Shown: positions 37,723 through 46,777 of the stretch, one piece after another
How the letters are laid out: every line of letters begins with the position of its first letter
How positions within the stretch are numbered: position 1 is the stretch's first letter
Assembly (NCBI GenBank): GCA_000634195.1
Contig: JFLT01000187.1
Span: 248,001 to 312,000, forward strand
Direction of reading: 5' to 3'
Source of the DNA: Prochlorococcus sp. scB243_495D8
Lineage (GTDB): Bacteria > Cyanobacteriota > Cyanobacteriia > PCC-6307 > Cyanobiaceae
Length of the DNA: 64,000 nt
Notes under the pieces: generated by a model
What the model saw: only the letters and a program-made list of their open reading frames with translations
Databases searched by the model: none
Told to the model about the DNA's origin: nothing
Program-made: the position numbers and the translations under genes

Positions 37723-39165
37723 TTAACCTACTGATCCCTCGAGTTTAAGTGCCAGTAACTTATCAGCTTCAGCAGCAAATTCCATAGGCAATTGATTGAA
37801 TACATCTCTGCAGAAGCCACTGACCATCATTGATACAGCCTCCTCAAATTCTATACCTCTGCTTTGAAGATAAAAAAGTTGATCTTCAGAGATTCTACAT
37901 GTGCTTGCTTCATGCTCAATTTCAGAATTTGGTTGTTGAGATTTGATATAAGGGAATGTATTTGCAGAAGCTTGATCCCCTATTAACATTGAATCACATT
38001 GACTGTAATTTCTTGATCCTGCAGCTTTTGTTCCCATTTTGACGAGGCCTCTATAGCTATTGATTGAATTTCCTGCGCTTATACCTTTACTAACAATAGT
38101 TGATTTGGTTTTGGGCCCAATATGTATCATTTTCGTGCCAGTATCAGCTTTCTGAAGATTATTGGTGAGTGCCACTGAATAAAATTCTCCTACAGATTCT
38201 TCACCTAAAAGGAGACAGCTAGGATATTTCCAAGTAATTGCAGACCCTGTTTCAACTTGAGACCAGCTAATTTTACTTCTCTTGCCTAAACATTTTCCTC
38301 TCTTGGTGACAAAATTAAAAATTCCGCCAACACCTGCTTCATCACCAGCATACCAATTTTGAACTGTTGAGTACTTTATTGAGGCATCGTCTAGGGCTAT
38401 AAGTTCCACAACTGCAGCATGTAGGGTATTTGTATCAAACATTGGAGCTGTACAGCCCTCTAGATAACTTACAGAGCTAGATTCCTCAGCAATGATTAGT
38501 GTTCTCTCGAATTGTCCAGAATCTCCACTATTAATCCTGAAGTATGAAGATAAGTCCATAGGACAAGTTACACCTTTTGGTATATAAACAAAAGAACCAT
38601 CACTAAAAACAGCAGAATTAAGTGCAGCAAAATAATTATCACTAGCCGGGACAACTGTACCTAAATATTTCTCAATCAAATCCGAGTGATTTTTTACTGC
38701 TTCACTAATTGAGCAAAATATAACTCCATGTTCAGCAAGTTCCTCTCTAAATGTTGTAGCTATAGAAACACTATCAAAGACGGCATCTACTGCTACGTTT
38801 GTGAGTTTTTTCTGCTCAGTAAGGGGTATTCCCAATTTGTCGAAAGTCTCAAGAAGTTTGGGGTCAACTTCTTCTAAACTAGAAATTTTTTCTTTTTGTT
38901 TGGGAGCAGAATAATAAATAATATCTTGATAATCGATTTTTTTATATCCCAAACCTGCCCAATCAGGTTCTTCCATCTTTTGCCATTTTTTAAAAGCTTT
39001 TAATCTGAAATCAAGGAGGTATTTTGGCTCTTCTTTTTTCTCTGAAATTAATCTTATAATATCTTCGTTTAATCCCTTTGCTATTTTTTCAGTTTCAATA
39101 TCAGTAATGAAACCATATTTGTAAGGCTCCTTTACTACATCTTTAACTAAATTTTCGTTGACCAT
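37723..39165 (-). CDS. sufB: Fe-S cluster assembly protein SufB
   Basis: SufB is the main scaffold subunit on which new clusters form. From the ATG at 39165 the protein is 480 residues; a longer frame to 39225 would add 20 unusual residues and is not preferred. The conserved beta-helix and C-terminal region are clear: [38 protein letters not shown] and [20 protein letters not shown], which carries the cluster-ligand cysteine and glutamate region. It is the first gene of sufBCDS. A TATAAA-like -10 box lies at 39202-39197. Confidence 0.97.
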   Translation of the reverse strand: MVNENLVKDVVKEPYKYGFITDIETEKIAKGLNEDIIRLISEKKEEPKYLLDFRLKAFKKWQKMEEPDWAGLGYKKIDYQDIIYYSAPKQKEKISSLEEVDPKLLETFDKLGIPLTEQKKLTNVAVDAVFDSVSIATTFREELAEHGVIFCSISEAVKNHSDLIEKYLGTVVPASDNYFAALNSAVFSDGSFVYIPKGVTCPMDLSSYFRINSGDSGQFERTLIIAEESSSVSYLEGCTAPMFDTNTLHAAVVELIALDDASIKYSTVQNWYAGDEAGVGGIFNFVTKRGKCLGKRSKISWSQVETGSAITWKYPSCLLLGEESVGEFYSVALTNNLQKADTGTKMIHIGPKTKSTIVSKGISAGNSINSYRGLVKMGTKAAGSRNYSQCDSMLIGDQASANTFPYIKSQQPNSEIEHEASTCRISEDQLFYLQSRGIEFEEAVSMMVSGFCRDVFNQLPMEFAAEADKLLALKLEGSVG

Positions 39166-39261
39166 GTTATCCAAAAATAACTCATTACAATTAGCTTTAT
39201 ATACTTTAACGAAAGATACCCCCAATATTGAGTTTTTTTCCTTTATTAAGACTAAAAATTA

Positions 39262-39615
39262 ATGTCTAAACATCTTGATCCCTCTTCTAACCCATTAAAC
39301 ATGGAAACTATTCAAGAAATTGATGATCTTGAGTTGCCAATAATGCAGAAACATCATTTAAGAATACTTGCACATTGCCTCCAGATTTTAAAAATTATCA
39401 ATTCAAATGATAGTCTTGAACATCAAAATAAAAATTCTCTGAGAGAATGGTGTGATAATCAATCAAAGAAATTTGATGATAAAAAATTTAGTGATCTTTT
39501 TTATGAGCAATTAGAAACTACTTCAAAAAAATTAAGTACTTTTTCAAATAAAATTGGTAAAAATATTGAAGATTTGGAGATAGATGATTTAGTACTACTA
39601 GTTGAACAACGCTGA
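39262..39615 (+). CDS. Hypothetical 117-residue protein divergent from sufB
   Basis: A mostly helical, acidic, soluble protein with three cysteine-poor helices and a C-terminal IEDLEIDDLVLLVEQR. Two cysteines (AHCLQILK and REWCDNQ) are far apart. In many cyanobacteria the position divergent from sufB is held by the repressor SufR, which has a winged helix and three C-terminal cysteines; neither is visible here. The gene shares the 97-base promoter region with sufBCDS, so a connection with Fe-S metabolism is possible but not shown. Family not recognised. Confidence 0.65.
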   Translation: MSKHLDPSSNPLNMETIQEIDDLELPIMQKHHLRILAHCLQILKIINSNDSLEHQNKNSLREWCDNQSKKFDDKKFSDLFYEQLETTSKKLSTFSNKIGKNIEDLEIDDLVLLVEQR

Positions 39616-39798
39616 ATTCTCTTTTATTTAACTGATCCCGAAGAAAAAATATATTTTTGTTGAGTTGTTAACAAATTCAGGTAATAAAATTTAAAAAAAA
39701 GAAAATTAATTTACATTTCAAAAAGATCTGAAAATTAATTAATTTCTTTGATACCAACTGTTTTGAAGATAAATATCAATTTTGAGAATTTTTTAGTA

Positions 39799-39814
39799 GT
39801 CAGAGGATCCTGAC
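39799..39814. other. Short inverted repeat upstream of DUF4912 gene
   Basis: GTCAG and CTGAC enclose AGGATC, an otherwise GC-rich island in a 270-base AT-rich gap (39616-39887) that contains no gene I can see. It lies about 75 bases before the DUF4912 start and is not followed by a T tract, so a leader hairpin or binding site is likelier than a terminator. Weak evidence. Confidence 0.3.
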
Positions 39815-39887
39815 GACAGGCCAAAAATACACACAATTCCTAAAAAAAAAGAACATACTGATCCCAAACAAAAACGGAGAATTTAAA

Positions 39888-40988
39888 GTGGCTGATGGGA
39901 TCATGAATAAAGATCAATTACTCTCACTAACCCTCAGACAATTACGTCAAGAAGCAAGTAAATTATCGGTTCCGTTATACAGTCGTAAAACAAAATCTGT
40001 TTTAGTTGATTTAATACTTAAATATCAAGAAAAATCTACAAAAAAAACATACAATACACCTCTGGAGTCAAAATCTAAAGAAACTTCTGAGTCCAATGCT
40101 TTCAATAGTAGTGAAGAAGTCAAGACAAATGTAGTTTTCCTACCCCGAGATCCTGATTGGGCTTATGTTTTTTGGCAAATTTCTGATTTAGATAGAGAAA
40201 AAGCACAATCTTTGGGAGCCAATAAATTATGTCTACGACTATTTGATGCGTCTGGTTCTGAAGGAAGCAACTTGAATCAAGGAACACTTAGGGAGATAGC
40301 AGTTGATAGTTACAGTACTGAGTGGTACTTGCCAATCCCACTTGCAGATAGAGATTATAAAGTCGAATTAGGTTACAAATATGGTTTTAACTGGATGTCA
40401 TTGGCATTTTCTTCGATAAGCCATGTTCCCGGGTCTCATCCTTCTGAGCAAATTCTTGATAAATTTGTACCTTTTAATTTAGATTCTGCACCTGAGTCAA
40501 TCCCAGATACTTCTAATCCTGATTTTTCAGAACAAAATGGTATGCATGAAAGGTTATACCAAGCAGCAACAAACATTCCTCTTAGAAGAAAAGTTGGTTC
40601 TGAAGAATTTATGGAAAACGTAAATTCAACGAATCTCAATGATAATCTTACAGATTCAGGTGCAGGTAAATGGTCATCAGGTTTAAATGATTCTGGAAGC
40701 GGAATTGTTAAAAATAGATCTTTTTGGCTCGTTGCTGATGCTGAATTAATTGTTTACGGAGCTACAGAGCCTTCCGCAAAACTGACAATAGGAGGAGAAG
40801 ATGTACCTCTTGCTGCAGATGGTACTTTTAGAATTCAAGTTCCCTTTAGAGACGGGACTCAAAAATATGATATTAAAGCTGTTGACGTATCTGGTGAGCA
40901 AGAAAAAAGTATATCAATGAAATTTGATAGAACTACACCACTTGACGATACTAATGAAAAAGATAATGCTGAGACTGAATGGTTTTAA
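39888..40988 (+). CDS. DUF4912 domain protein with SAP/Rho-N-like start
   Basis: A 366-residue cyanobacterial protein. Residues 6-50 (QLLSLTLRQLRQEASKLSVP...KSVLVDLILKY) resemble a SAP or Rho N-terminal nucleic-acid-binding helix-extended-loop-helix. The DUF4912 domain follows at about 80-200, with FLPRDPDWAYVFWQISDLD and LPIPLADRDYKVELGY. A second beta-rich domain (about 275-350; FWLVADAELIVYGATEPSA) resembles a bacterial Ig-like fold. The start is GTG at 39888, with ATG at 39903 as an alternative. Function is unknown; nucleic-acid binding is inferred from the N-terminus only. Confidence 0.85.
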   Translation: MADGIMNKDQLLSLTLRQLRQEASKLSVPLYSRKTKSVLVDLILKYQEKSTKKTYNTPLESKSKETSESNAFNSSEEVKTNVVFLPRDPDWAYVFWQISDLDREKAQSLGANKLCLRLFDASGSEGSNLNQGTLREIAVDSYSTEWYLPIPLADRDYKVELGYKYGFNWMSLAFSSISHVPGSHPSEQILDKFVPFNLDSAPESIPDTSNPDFSEQNGMHERLYQAATNIPLRRKVGSEEFMENVNSTNLNDNLTDSGAGKWSSGLNDSGSGIVKNRSFWLVADAELIVYGATEPSAKLTIGGEDVPLAADGTFRIQVPFRDGTQKYDIKAVDVSGEQEKSISMKFDRTTPLDDTNEKDNAETEWF

Positions 40989-40994
40989 AAATTA

Positions 40995-41165
40995 ATGCTG
41001 AAAAAGATTGTAGCTTTTACTCCATTATTTGGGGCAGTAACGTTTCCACTAATAGTTCCTATTACAATTTCTAAATTTGGTGTTAACTATGGAATTCTTA
41101 GTGCATTATTAATTTCTTCATTATGGTTTATCGCTATGTTAAGAACTTCCGAAATGCCACATTAA
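40995..41165 (+). CDS. Hypothetical 56-residue membrane protein
   Basis: A small frame starting six bases after the DUF4912 stop. It begins MLKKIVAFTPLFGAVTFPLI and ends LRTSEMPH. Two hydrophobic segments (residues 5-22 and 29-47) would form a helical hairpin in the membrane. The short spacing to its neighbours suggests one transcription unit with the DUF4912 gene and possibly pgm. I recognise no family. Confidence 0.6.
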   Translation: MLKKIVAFTPLFGAVTFPLIVPITISKFGVNYGILSALLISSLWFIAMLRTSEMPH

Positions 41166-41197
41166 TTTAGTTAGATTTTTGGAAGTTTCCTAAGAAT

Positions 41198-42835
41198 ATG
41201 AATCAAGTTAGTGTAATTAATATTAATTCTCCTTTTCTAGATCAAAAACCAGGTACCTCTGGGTTAAGAAAAAGTACTTTAAAGTTTCAGGAAGAACACT
41301 ATCTAGAAGTTTTTATTGAAGCAATCTTACAATCATTAGAAGATTTAAAAGGTTCAACATTAGTAGTTGGTGGTGATGGCAGATATGGCAATATTGAAGC
41401 AATAGAAAAAATTGTCCAAATATGTGTTGCTCATAAAGTTCAAAAGGTTATTGTTCCAAAATACGGTTTATTATCAACTCCTGCGACATCACATTTAATA
41501 AGAAAAGAAAACGCTATTGGTGGAATTATTCTTTCTGCAAGCCATAATCCTGGTGGGATTGATGGCGACTTTGGAGTGAAATTGAATATCTCTAATGGTG
41601 GTCCAGCTCCTGAGATAATTACTAATAAGATTTTCAAGGCTTCACAATTACTAACAAGTTATAAAATTTGTAAAATTCAAATACCTGATTTTAGTGAATA
41701 TGGAACTTATTCTTACGACGAAACTACCTTAGAAATTATTGATGGATTAACAGATTATTCTAATTTGATGGAGAAAATTTTTGATTTTGATCAAATTAGT
41801 GATTTTTTAAAGAAAGACTTCTCGTTAATCTTTGATGCAATGAATGCTGTTACAGGCCCATATGCAAAAAATATTTTTGTTGAAAAAATGGGTCTTACCC
41901 CTGATTGTGTAATGAATGGTAACCCGTTAAAAGATTTTGGAGGTTTACATCCTGATCCCAATCTTACTTACGCATCCCACTTGGCTGATTTGTTATTAAA
42001 TAAAAAATCTTATAGTTTTGGTGCTGCTTGCGATGGAGATGGAGATAGGAATATGATCTTAGGAAGTGGATGTTTTGTAAATCCTAGCGATAGCCTTGCG
42101 GTTATCACTGCTAATACAAAATGTGTACCAGGTTATAAAGATGGCATTGCAGGTGTGGCAAGATCCATGCCAACCAGCTCAGCGGTTGATATTGTTGCTC
42201 GATCATTAAATATACCTTGTTTCGAGACACCTACTGGATGGAAGTTTTTTGGAAATCTTTTAGATTCTAATTTAATTACTTTATGTGGAGAAGAAAGTTT
42301 CGGAACAGGTAGTAATCATGTGAGAGAGAAAGATGGACTATGGGCAGTTTTATATTGGTTACAAGTTTTAGCTGAGAAAAAATGTTCGGTAAGTGATTTG
42401 ATGCAGAATCATTGGAAAAAATTTGGTAGGAATTATTATTCAAGACATGATTATGAGGCAATTCCCTCAAATATTGCTAATCAAATCTTTGGTAATTTAA
42501 CTTCTATGCTCGAAAATTTAAGAGGAAATAGTTTTGCTGGCAATTTAGTTAAAGTTGCAGATAACTTTTCATATCTAGATCCCATCGATAATTCCATAAG
42601 TGAAAATCAAGGTTTAAGATTGGTTCTTGAGGATAATTCTCGAGTAATTGTCCGCCTCTCTGGAACTGGAACTAAGGGTGCAACATTAAGACTTTACTTT
42701 GAAAAATTTTTCGATCCTCAACAGAATCTTTCGTTAAATCCTCAGATCGCTTTGAAACCTCTAATAGATGATTTAGATGCCTTATTAAATATTTCAAAAC
42801 TTACTCAAATGGAAACTCCTACAGTAATTACATAG
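41198..42835 (+). CDS. pgm: Phosphoglucomutase (alpha-D-phosphohexomutase)
   Basis: This enzyme interconverts glucose-1-phosphate and glucose-6-phosphate, linking sugar phosphates to glycogen and envelope sugars. The 545-residue length fits the Pgm type that starts with a PGTSGLRK motif (18-25). The phosphoserine S115 lies in SASHNPGG, the metal loop is CDGDGDRN, the sugar loop GEESFGTGSNH, and the phosphate-binding loop RLSGTGTKGATLR is near the end. It is co-oriented with rarA, 33 bases downstream. Confidence 0.95.
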   Translation: MNQVSVININSPFLDQKPGTSGLRKSTLKFQEEHYLEVFIEAILQSLEDLKGSTLVVGGDGRYGNIEAIEKIVQICVAHKVQKVIVPKYGLLSTPATSHLIRKENAIGGIILSASHNPGGIDGDFGVKLNISNGGPAPEIITNKIFKASQLLTSYKICKIQIPDFSEYGTYSYDETTLEIIDGLTDYSNLMEKIFDFDQISDFLKKDFSLIFDAMNAVTGPYAKNIFVEKMGLTPDCVMNGNPLKDFGGLHPDPNLTYASHLADLLLNKKSYSFGAACDGDGDRNMILGSGCFVNPSDSLAVITANTKCVPGYKDGIAGVARSMPTSSAVDIVARSLNIPCFETPTGWKFFGNLLDSNLITLCGEESFGTGSNHVREKDGLWAVLYWLQVLAEKKCSVSDLMQNHWKKFGRNYYSRHDYEAIPSNIANQIFGNLTSMLENLRGNSFAGNLVKVADNFSYLDPIDNSISENQGLRLVLEDNSRVIVRLSGTGTKGATLRLYFEKFFDPQQNLSLNPQIALKPLIDDLDALLNISKLTQMETPTVIT

Positions 42836-42868
42836 AATTGAAAGTAATGATTTTTTGATTTTATTTAT

Positions 42869-44158
42869 ATGCATTCAGAAAATTTATTTACTAATTATTC
42901 TCAAATAGAAAACAATGCACCTTTGGCAGATAAATTAAGACCAAAGAATTTGGAAGATTTTTTTGGTCAACAACCAATTCTTAATGAGAATTCGCTTTTA
43001 AGAAGTGCAATATTAAACGATAAGATTAGTAATTTTATTTTTTCTGGTCCTCCTGGTGTTGGAAAAACTACTCTAATTGAAATTATTTCTTTTAATACGC
43101 GGTCAAAATTAATTAAGTTAAATGCAGTATTATCAAGTGTTAAAGAATTAAGAAATGAAATCGCTAATGCAAAAGATAGATTAATAAATTCAAAAAGAAA
43201 AACAATTTTATTTATCGATGAGGTTCATAGATTTACATCAGTTCAGCAAGATGCTTTATTACCTTCAATAGAAAATGGAACTATAACTTTTATTGGTGCT
43301 ACAACTGAAAACCCTTTCTTTGCAGTGAATAAAGCGCTTGTTAGCAGGTCTCGTATTTTTACATTACTTCCTTTGGCAGAAAATGATTTGCAGAAAATAA
43401 TACAAAAAGTTATTACTCACTATGCAAAACAAAAAGATTCAAAAAAGGTTTATTTAACTCAAGATGCTATTAGTCATTTAATTAAATTTTCTGGCGGAGA
43501 TGCAAGGACATTAATTAATGCGCTAGAGATGGCTATAGAAACAAATGCTGAAAATGATGCTAAAGAAGTCAACATTAATCTCTCAATAGCAGAGGATGCA
43601 CTACAAAAGAAAAATATTGTTTACGATAAAAATGGTCAAAATCATTACGATGTAATAAGCGCCTTTATCAAGTCCATAAGAGGTTCTGATCCAGATGCAA
43701 CTTTATTCTGGCTTGCGAATATGCTTGAGGCTGGTGAAGATCCTAATTTTATTTTTAGAAGATTACTTATATCTGCCAGTGAAGATATTGGAATAGCTGA
43801 TCCTAATTGCATAGTAGTTGTACAATCCTGTTGTGATGCTTTTGATAGAGTCGGTTTTCCAGAAGGATTGTATTTTTTAACGCAGGCTTCTTTATATTTA
43901 GCTATTTCTCCAAAAAGTAACAGCACGAAAAGTATTTTTAAAGCAATTGAAACAATTAAATCTACTCATGCTTTTGATGTTCCACTTCATTTAAAAAATA
44001 ATTCTAATAGTTATGTAAATCCTCATAATTATCCAGGTAATTGGGTCTTACAAGAATATCTTCCTAAATCTTTAAAAGGTTTAAAAATATGGGAACCAAA
44101 TAATAATGGATGGGAGAAAACTCAATATGAAGAACTGCTTAGAAGAAAAGAAAATTAA
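42869..44158 (+). CDS. rarA: Replication-associated recombination AAA ATPase RarA
   Basis: A 429-residue AAA+ protein of the RarA/MgsA/WRNIP1 family that acts at stalled forks with the single-strand-binding protein and clamp-loader-like motifs. PLADKLRPKNLEDFFGQ (18-34) is the RarA/RuvB-like entry. Walker A is SGPPGVGKTT (59-68), Walker B ILFIDEVHRFTSVQQDALLP, and the sensor motif ATTENPFFAVN. The C-terminal domain (ASEDIGIADP..., EGLYFLTQASLYLA) is diagnostic. The stop overlaps the convergent phosphopantetheinyl transferase gene by four bases. Confidence 0.95.
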   Translation: MHSENLFTNYSQIENNAPLADKLRPKNLEDFFGQQPILNENSLLRSAILNDKISNFIFSGPPGVGKTTLIEIISFNTRSKLIKLNAVLSSVKELRNEIANAKDRLINSKRKTILFIDEVHRFTSVQQDALLPSIENGTITFIGATTENPFFAVNKALVSRSRIFTLLPLAENDLQKIIQKVITHYAKQKDSKKVYLTQDAISHLIKFSGGDARTLINALEMAIETNAENDAKEVNINLSIAEDALQKKNIVYDKNGQNHYDVISAFIKSIRGSDPDATLFWLANMLEAGEDPNFIFRRLLISASEDIGIADPNCIVVVQSCCDAFDRVGFPEGLYFLTQASLYLAISPKSNSTKSIFKAIETIKSTHAFDVPLHLKNNSNSYVNPHNYPGNWVLQEYLPKSLKGLKIWEPNNNGWEKTQYEELLRRKEN

Positions 44159-44811
44159 AAATTTTTTGAACAACAAATAATTTCAGGATTAAAAGAAGTT
44201 TTTTCTTCGTAGGCTAAAGCGATAGTCCAATTATGGAAGTTAATTTGCGAATAATTTAAGTGTATATTTTTCTTCTTATGAATTAACTCTTTAGGCTTTT
44301 CAAAAAATTGCCAATATTTAATGTCTTTAGCTATTTTTCCATGATCCCATTTTATAGCCGCTTCAACAGCACACCATTGATTTAATATCATATTTTTTGT
44401 TAAATATTTATTATGGTTTGATTTATTCGTATGAAAAAAATATTTTTTTGCAAATTTTAAATGGTTAAAATCTCTATCTGTTCTCTCAATATCAATCCCT
44501 ATTTTGTCTCTATGCCAGACTATAGTAATGGCATCTTTACAATGACTTAAACTGATATTTCCCATGCCGGAGGGTAAACTTGGAGGTTCTCCAGGTTGAG
44601 CATTAATTGGAATTTCTAGGGGGTCTAAATCAAAAAGTGTTGAAAGTGATTGCCGCAAATAAGCTCTTGTTTCTAAGAAAATCTTTGATCTTGAATTTGT
44701 TAGGTTTTTTGCAGTTTTAATTTCTTCTATAGTTGCGACATCTTGCACACCTTTAATCTCATAAAACCAAATTTTTGGTATTTTATATTCATACTCATTT
44801 AATAATTTCAA
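44155..44811 (-). CDS. 4'-phosphopantetheinyl transferase, Sfp/HetI-like
   Basis: A 218-residue enzyme that attaches the phosphopantetheine arm of CoA to carrier proteins. The motifs IGIDIERTDRDF (metal ligands D and E) and WCAVEAAIKWDHGK are both present, as is SLPSGMGNISLSHCKD for substrate binding. No polyketide or peptide synthetase is nearby; its target is presumably the acyl carrier protein of fatty-acid synthesis, since I see no AcpS in this window. The start appears to be TTG at 44811, overlapping the first base of the divergent bcp ATG. Confidence 0.88.
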   Translation of the reverse strand: MKLLNEYEYKIPKIWFYEIKGVQDVATIEEIKTAKNLTNSRSKIFLETRAYLRQSLSTLFDLDPLEIPINAQPGEPPSLPSGMGNISLSHCKDAITIVWHRDKIGIDIERTDRDFNHLKFAKKYFFHTNKSNHNKYLTKNMILNQWCAVEAAIKWDHGKIAKDIKYWQFFEKPKELIHKKKNIHLNYSQINFHNWTIALAYEEKTSFNPEIICCSKNF

Positions 44812-45278
44812 TGGCTCTTAAGGTTGGCGACAAAGCACCAGAATTTAAATTAAAAGATTCTTTTGAGAAAGAAGTTTCTCTTAGTGATTTTAAAGGTAAA
44901 AGAATAATACTATATTTTTATCCAAAAGATAATACTCCAGGATGTACTAAAGAAGCATGTAATTTTAAAGAGAATTGGGATTTACTCCAAAAAAATAATA
45001 TTGTTGTGCTTGGTATTAGTAAAGATAATGCATCCTCTCATCAGAAGTTTATAGAAAAATTTAATTTACCTTTTATTCTTTTAACTGATCCTGAACCTTA
45101 CAAAGTTTCTTCTGATTACGATAGCTATGGACTGAAAAAATTCATGGGAAAAGAATATATGGGAATGATGAGAAATACTTTTTTAATTGATACTGAAGGT
45201 AAAATCGAAAAAATTTACTTAAAGGTAAAAGCAGCAATAATGGCTGATCATATAATTGCAGACCTTGGGTTAAGCTAA
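44811..45278 (+). CDS. bcp: Thiol peroxidase / peroxiredoxin PrxQ (Bcp)
   Basis: A 155-residue peroxiredoxin that reduces hydroperoxides with thioredoxin-supplied electrons. The peroxidatic cysteine C45 and resolving cysteine C50 lie in NTPGCTKEACNF, the CxxxxC spacing typical of the PrxQ/Bcp class. The start at 44811 (MALKVGDKAPEF) matches the family; a longer frame from 44775 is not favoured because it would run far into the divergent gene. Its 3' end overlaps coaX by nine bases. Confidence 0.96.
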   Translation: MALKVGDKAPEFKLKDSFEKEVSLSDFKGKRIILYFYPKDNTPGCTKEACNFKENWDLLQKNNIVVLGISKDNASSHQKFIEKFNLPFILLTDPEPYKVSSDYDSYGLKKFMGKEYMGMMRNTFLIDTEGKIEKIYLKVKAAIMADHIIADLGLS

Positions 45279-45965
45279 TTTTTTTGTGGACAGGTGGTGA
45301 ATAATCATCCCCTCCATAACTAAATTAGGAGCATTGATAATATTTTCTCTTTGAGTCTTTAGAGATTTTGTGATTAATTGAGAGTCTCCCCCACAAATTA
45401 TTAAAATATCCTTTTCGGGATTAAATAAAATATTAATCACGCCAGTAAGAGAGTTGATTACTCCTTTTAAGATTGCTTCTTCTGTATTAATTAAAAAATC
45501 TTTGATAGGAACATCATATTTTTTGGGAACTTTAAGATTTTTTGTATTTTGTTCCATTGATTTTAATTGTGTTAGAAAACCTGGAAGAAGTTGACCTCCA
45601 ATAATAGATCCATTTGAATTCAATTTTGTTATTGAAAATATTGTTCCAAAATCTGCAATTAACAAATCTTTTTTGAAAGGGTTTTCAATAATTTTAAAAG
45701 CGGCAATACAAGCAAGAGCTCTATCAACTCCAAAATATTCAGGAAGATTTGATAATTGGATATCTTTAGTTTTTATTTCATTTTCTTTTTTCAGCAAAAA
45801 ATTTGGTAGTTTTCCTACAGAAGCCCAAATTAATTGATCAAGATCTATATTTTCGGGAACTTTTTGCTCTTTTTTGGTATGGAAGAATTTAGATTGATTT
45901 TTAGAATATTGAGCCCAATGAAGCCTACTATTGCCTACCAATAAAAAATTTATATCTGAGACCAT
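45270..45965 (-). CDS. coaX: Type III pantothenate kinase
   Basis: CoaX phosphorylates pantothenate, the first step of coenzyme A synthesis. The 231-residue protein has the ASKHA-fold phosphate-binding motifs: LLVGNSRLHWA near the start, LLIADFGTIFSI (DxGT-like), GGQLLPGFLTQLKSM and IICGGDSQLI. The first motif is DxGNTxxx in most relatives and is here replaced by VGNSRLHW, as often seen in Prochlorococcus-type sequences. It is 15 bases downstream of cysH. Confidence 0.88.
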   Translation of the reverse strand: MVSDINFLLVGNSRLHWAQYSKNQSKFFHTKKEQKVPENIDLDQLIWASVGKLPNFLLKKENEIKTKDIQLSNLPEYFGVDRALACIAAFKIIENPFKKDLLIADFGTIFSITKLNSNGSIIGGQLLPGFLTQLKSMEQNTKNLKVPKKYDVPIKDFLINTEEAILKGVINSLTGVINILFNPEKDILIICGGDSQLITKSLKTQRENIINAPNLVMEGMIIHHLSTKKLA

Positions 45966-45980
45966 TGTTCTATGATCAAT

Positions 45981-46703
45981 TTAATTATTAGTGTGAATCC
46001 CACATTCTTGTTTAATCCCTCCAAATCTTGTATCTCTGCCCTTTGTCTCAATACCATCGGGACTGCTTGAATGCCAATCTCCTACAGAAGAATAACCTTT
46101 GATAAAAAGTGGATGGGCAGGTAAATTATTCTCTTCCATATAATAAAAAATATCTTTATTTGTCCAATTTAATAAAGGTCTTAAAGAGAGTCTTTGACGA
46201 ATTACGTCTATGAATTTCATTTTGTTTCTATTTTCTGTTTGACTTGATCTAACACCGCTTGCCCAGCAGGAAATATCATATTTTTCTAGACCATTTTCTA
46301 AAGGTTTTATCTTTCTCAATTCATGATACTTATCTAAATCACTCTCTTTTTTTGTTTCCCAAAGTTTTCCGTATTTGGCCTCCATTCTTGCTGGAGATAA
46401 TTCACTTTGCAGAACTTCAACTTCCAAGGAAAAATTATCAATAAGCTTTTCAGCGTAATGGTATGTTTCTAGAGGAAGATAACCTGTATCTATCCAAAAT
46501 ATTTTGATTTTTTTTTGTAGAGATAATTTGCTGACCATATCTAAAAGGACTGATGACTGTATACCAAAACTTGTTGTAATAGCAAATTGATTATCAAACT
46601 TTTCATAACCCCATCTAAGCATTTCTTGAGGCTTCATATCTACAAGATCTTGATTATATTCCTTCAAGTTAGTTTGAATATCTTTGTGAATTTTTTCAAT
46701 CAT
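45981..46703 (-). CDS. cysH: Phosphoadenylyl-sulfate reductase
   Basis: CysH reduces activated sulfate (PAPS) to sulfite with thioredoxin. The 240-residue protein has the ATP-pyrophosphatase-like TTSFGIQSSVLLDMV, KIFWIDTGYLP and the C-terminal catalytic cysteine in QECGIHTNN. The extra paired cysteines that bind a 4Fe-4S cluster in APS-type reductases are absent, so the PAPS-using class is favoured. It is divergent from the NDH-2 gene. Confidence 0.94.
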   Translation of the reverse strand: MIEKIHKDIQTNLKEYNQDLVDMKPQEMLRWGYEKFDNQFAITTSFGIQSSVLLDMVSKLSLQKKIKIFWIDTGYLPLETYHYAEKLIDNFSLEVEVLQSELSPARMEAKYGKLWETKKESDLDKYHELRKIKPLENGLEKYDISCWASGVRSSQTENRNKMKFIDVIRQRLSLRPLLNWTNKDIFYYMEENNLPAHPLFIKGYSSVGDWHSSSPDGIETKGRDTRFGGIKQECGIHTNN

Positions 46704-46777
46704 TCTTCAGTTTGATTATGAGTTTAATTTTATTTCGCTCAATTTAAAAATTATTCGTATAGTTTAATAATACATTT

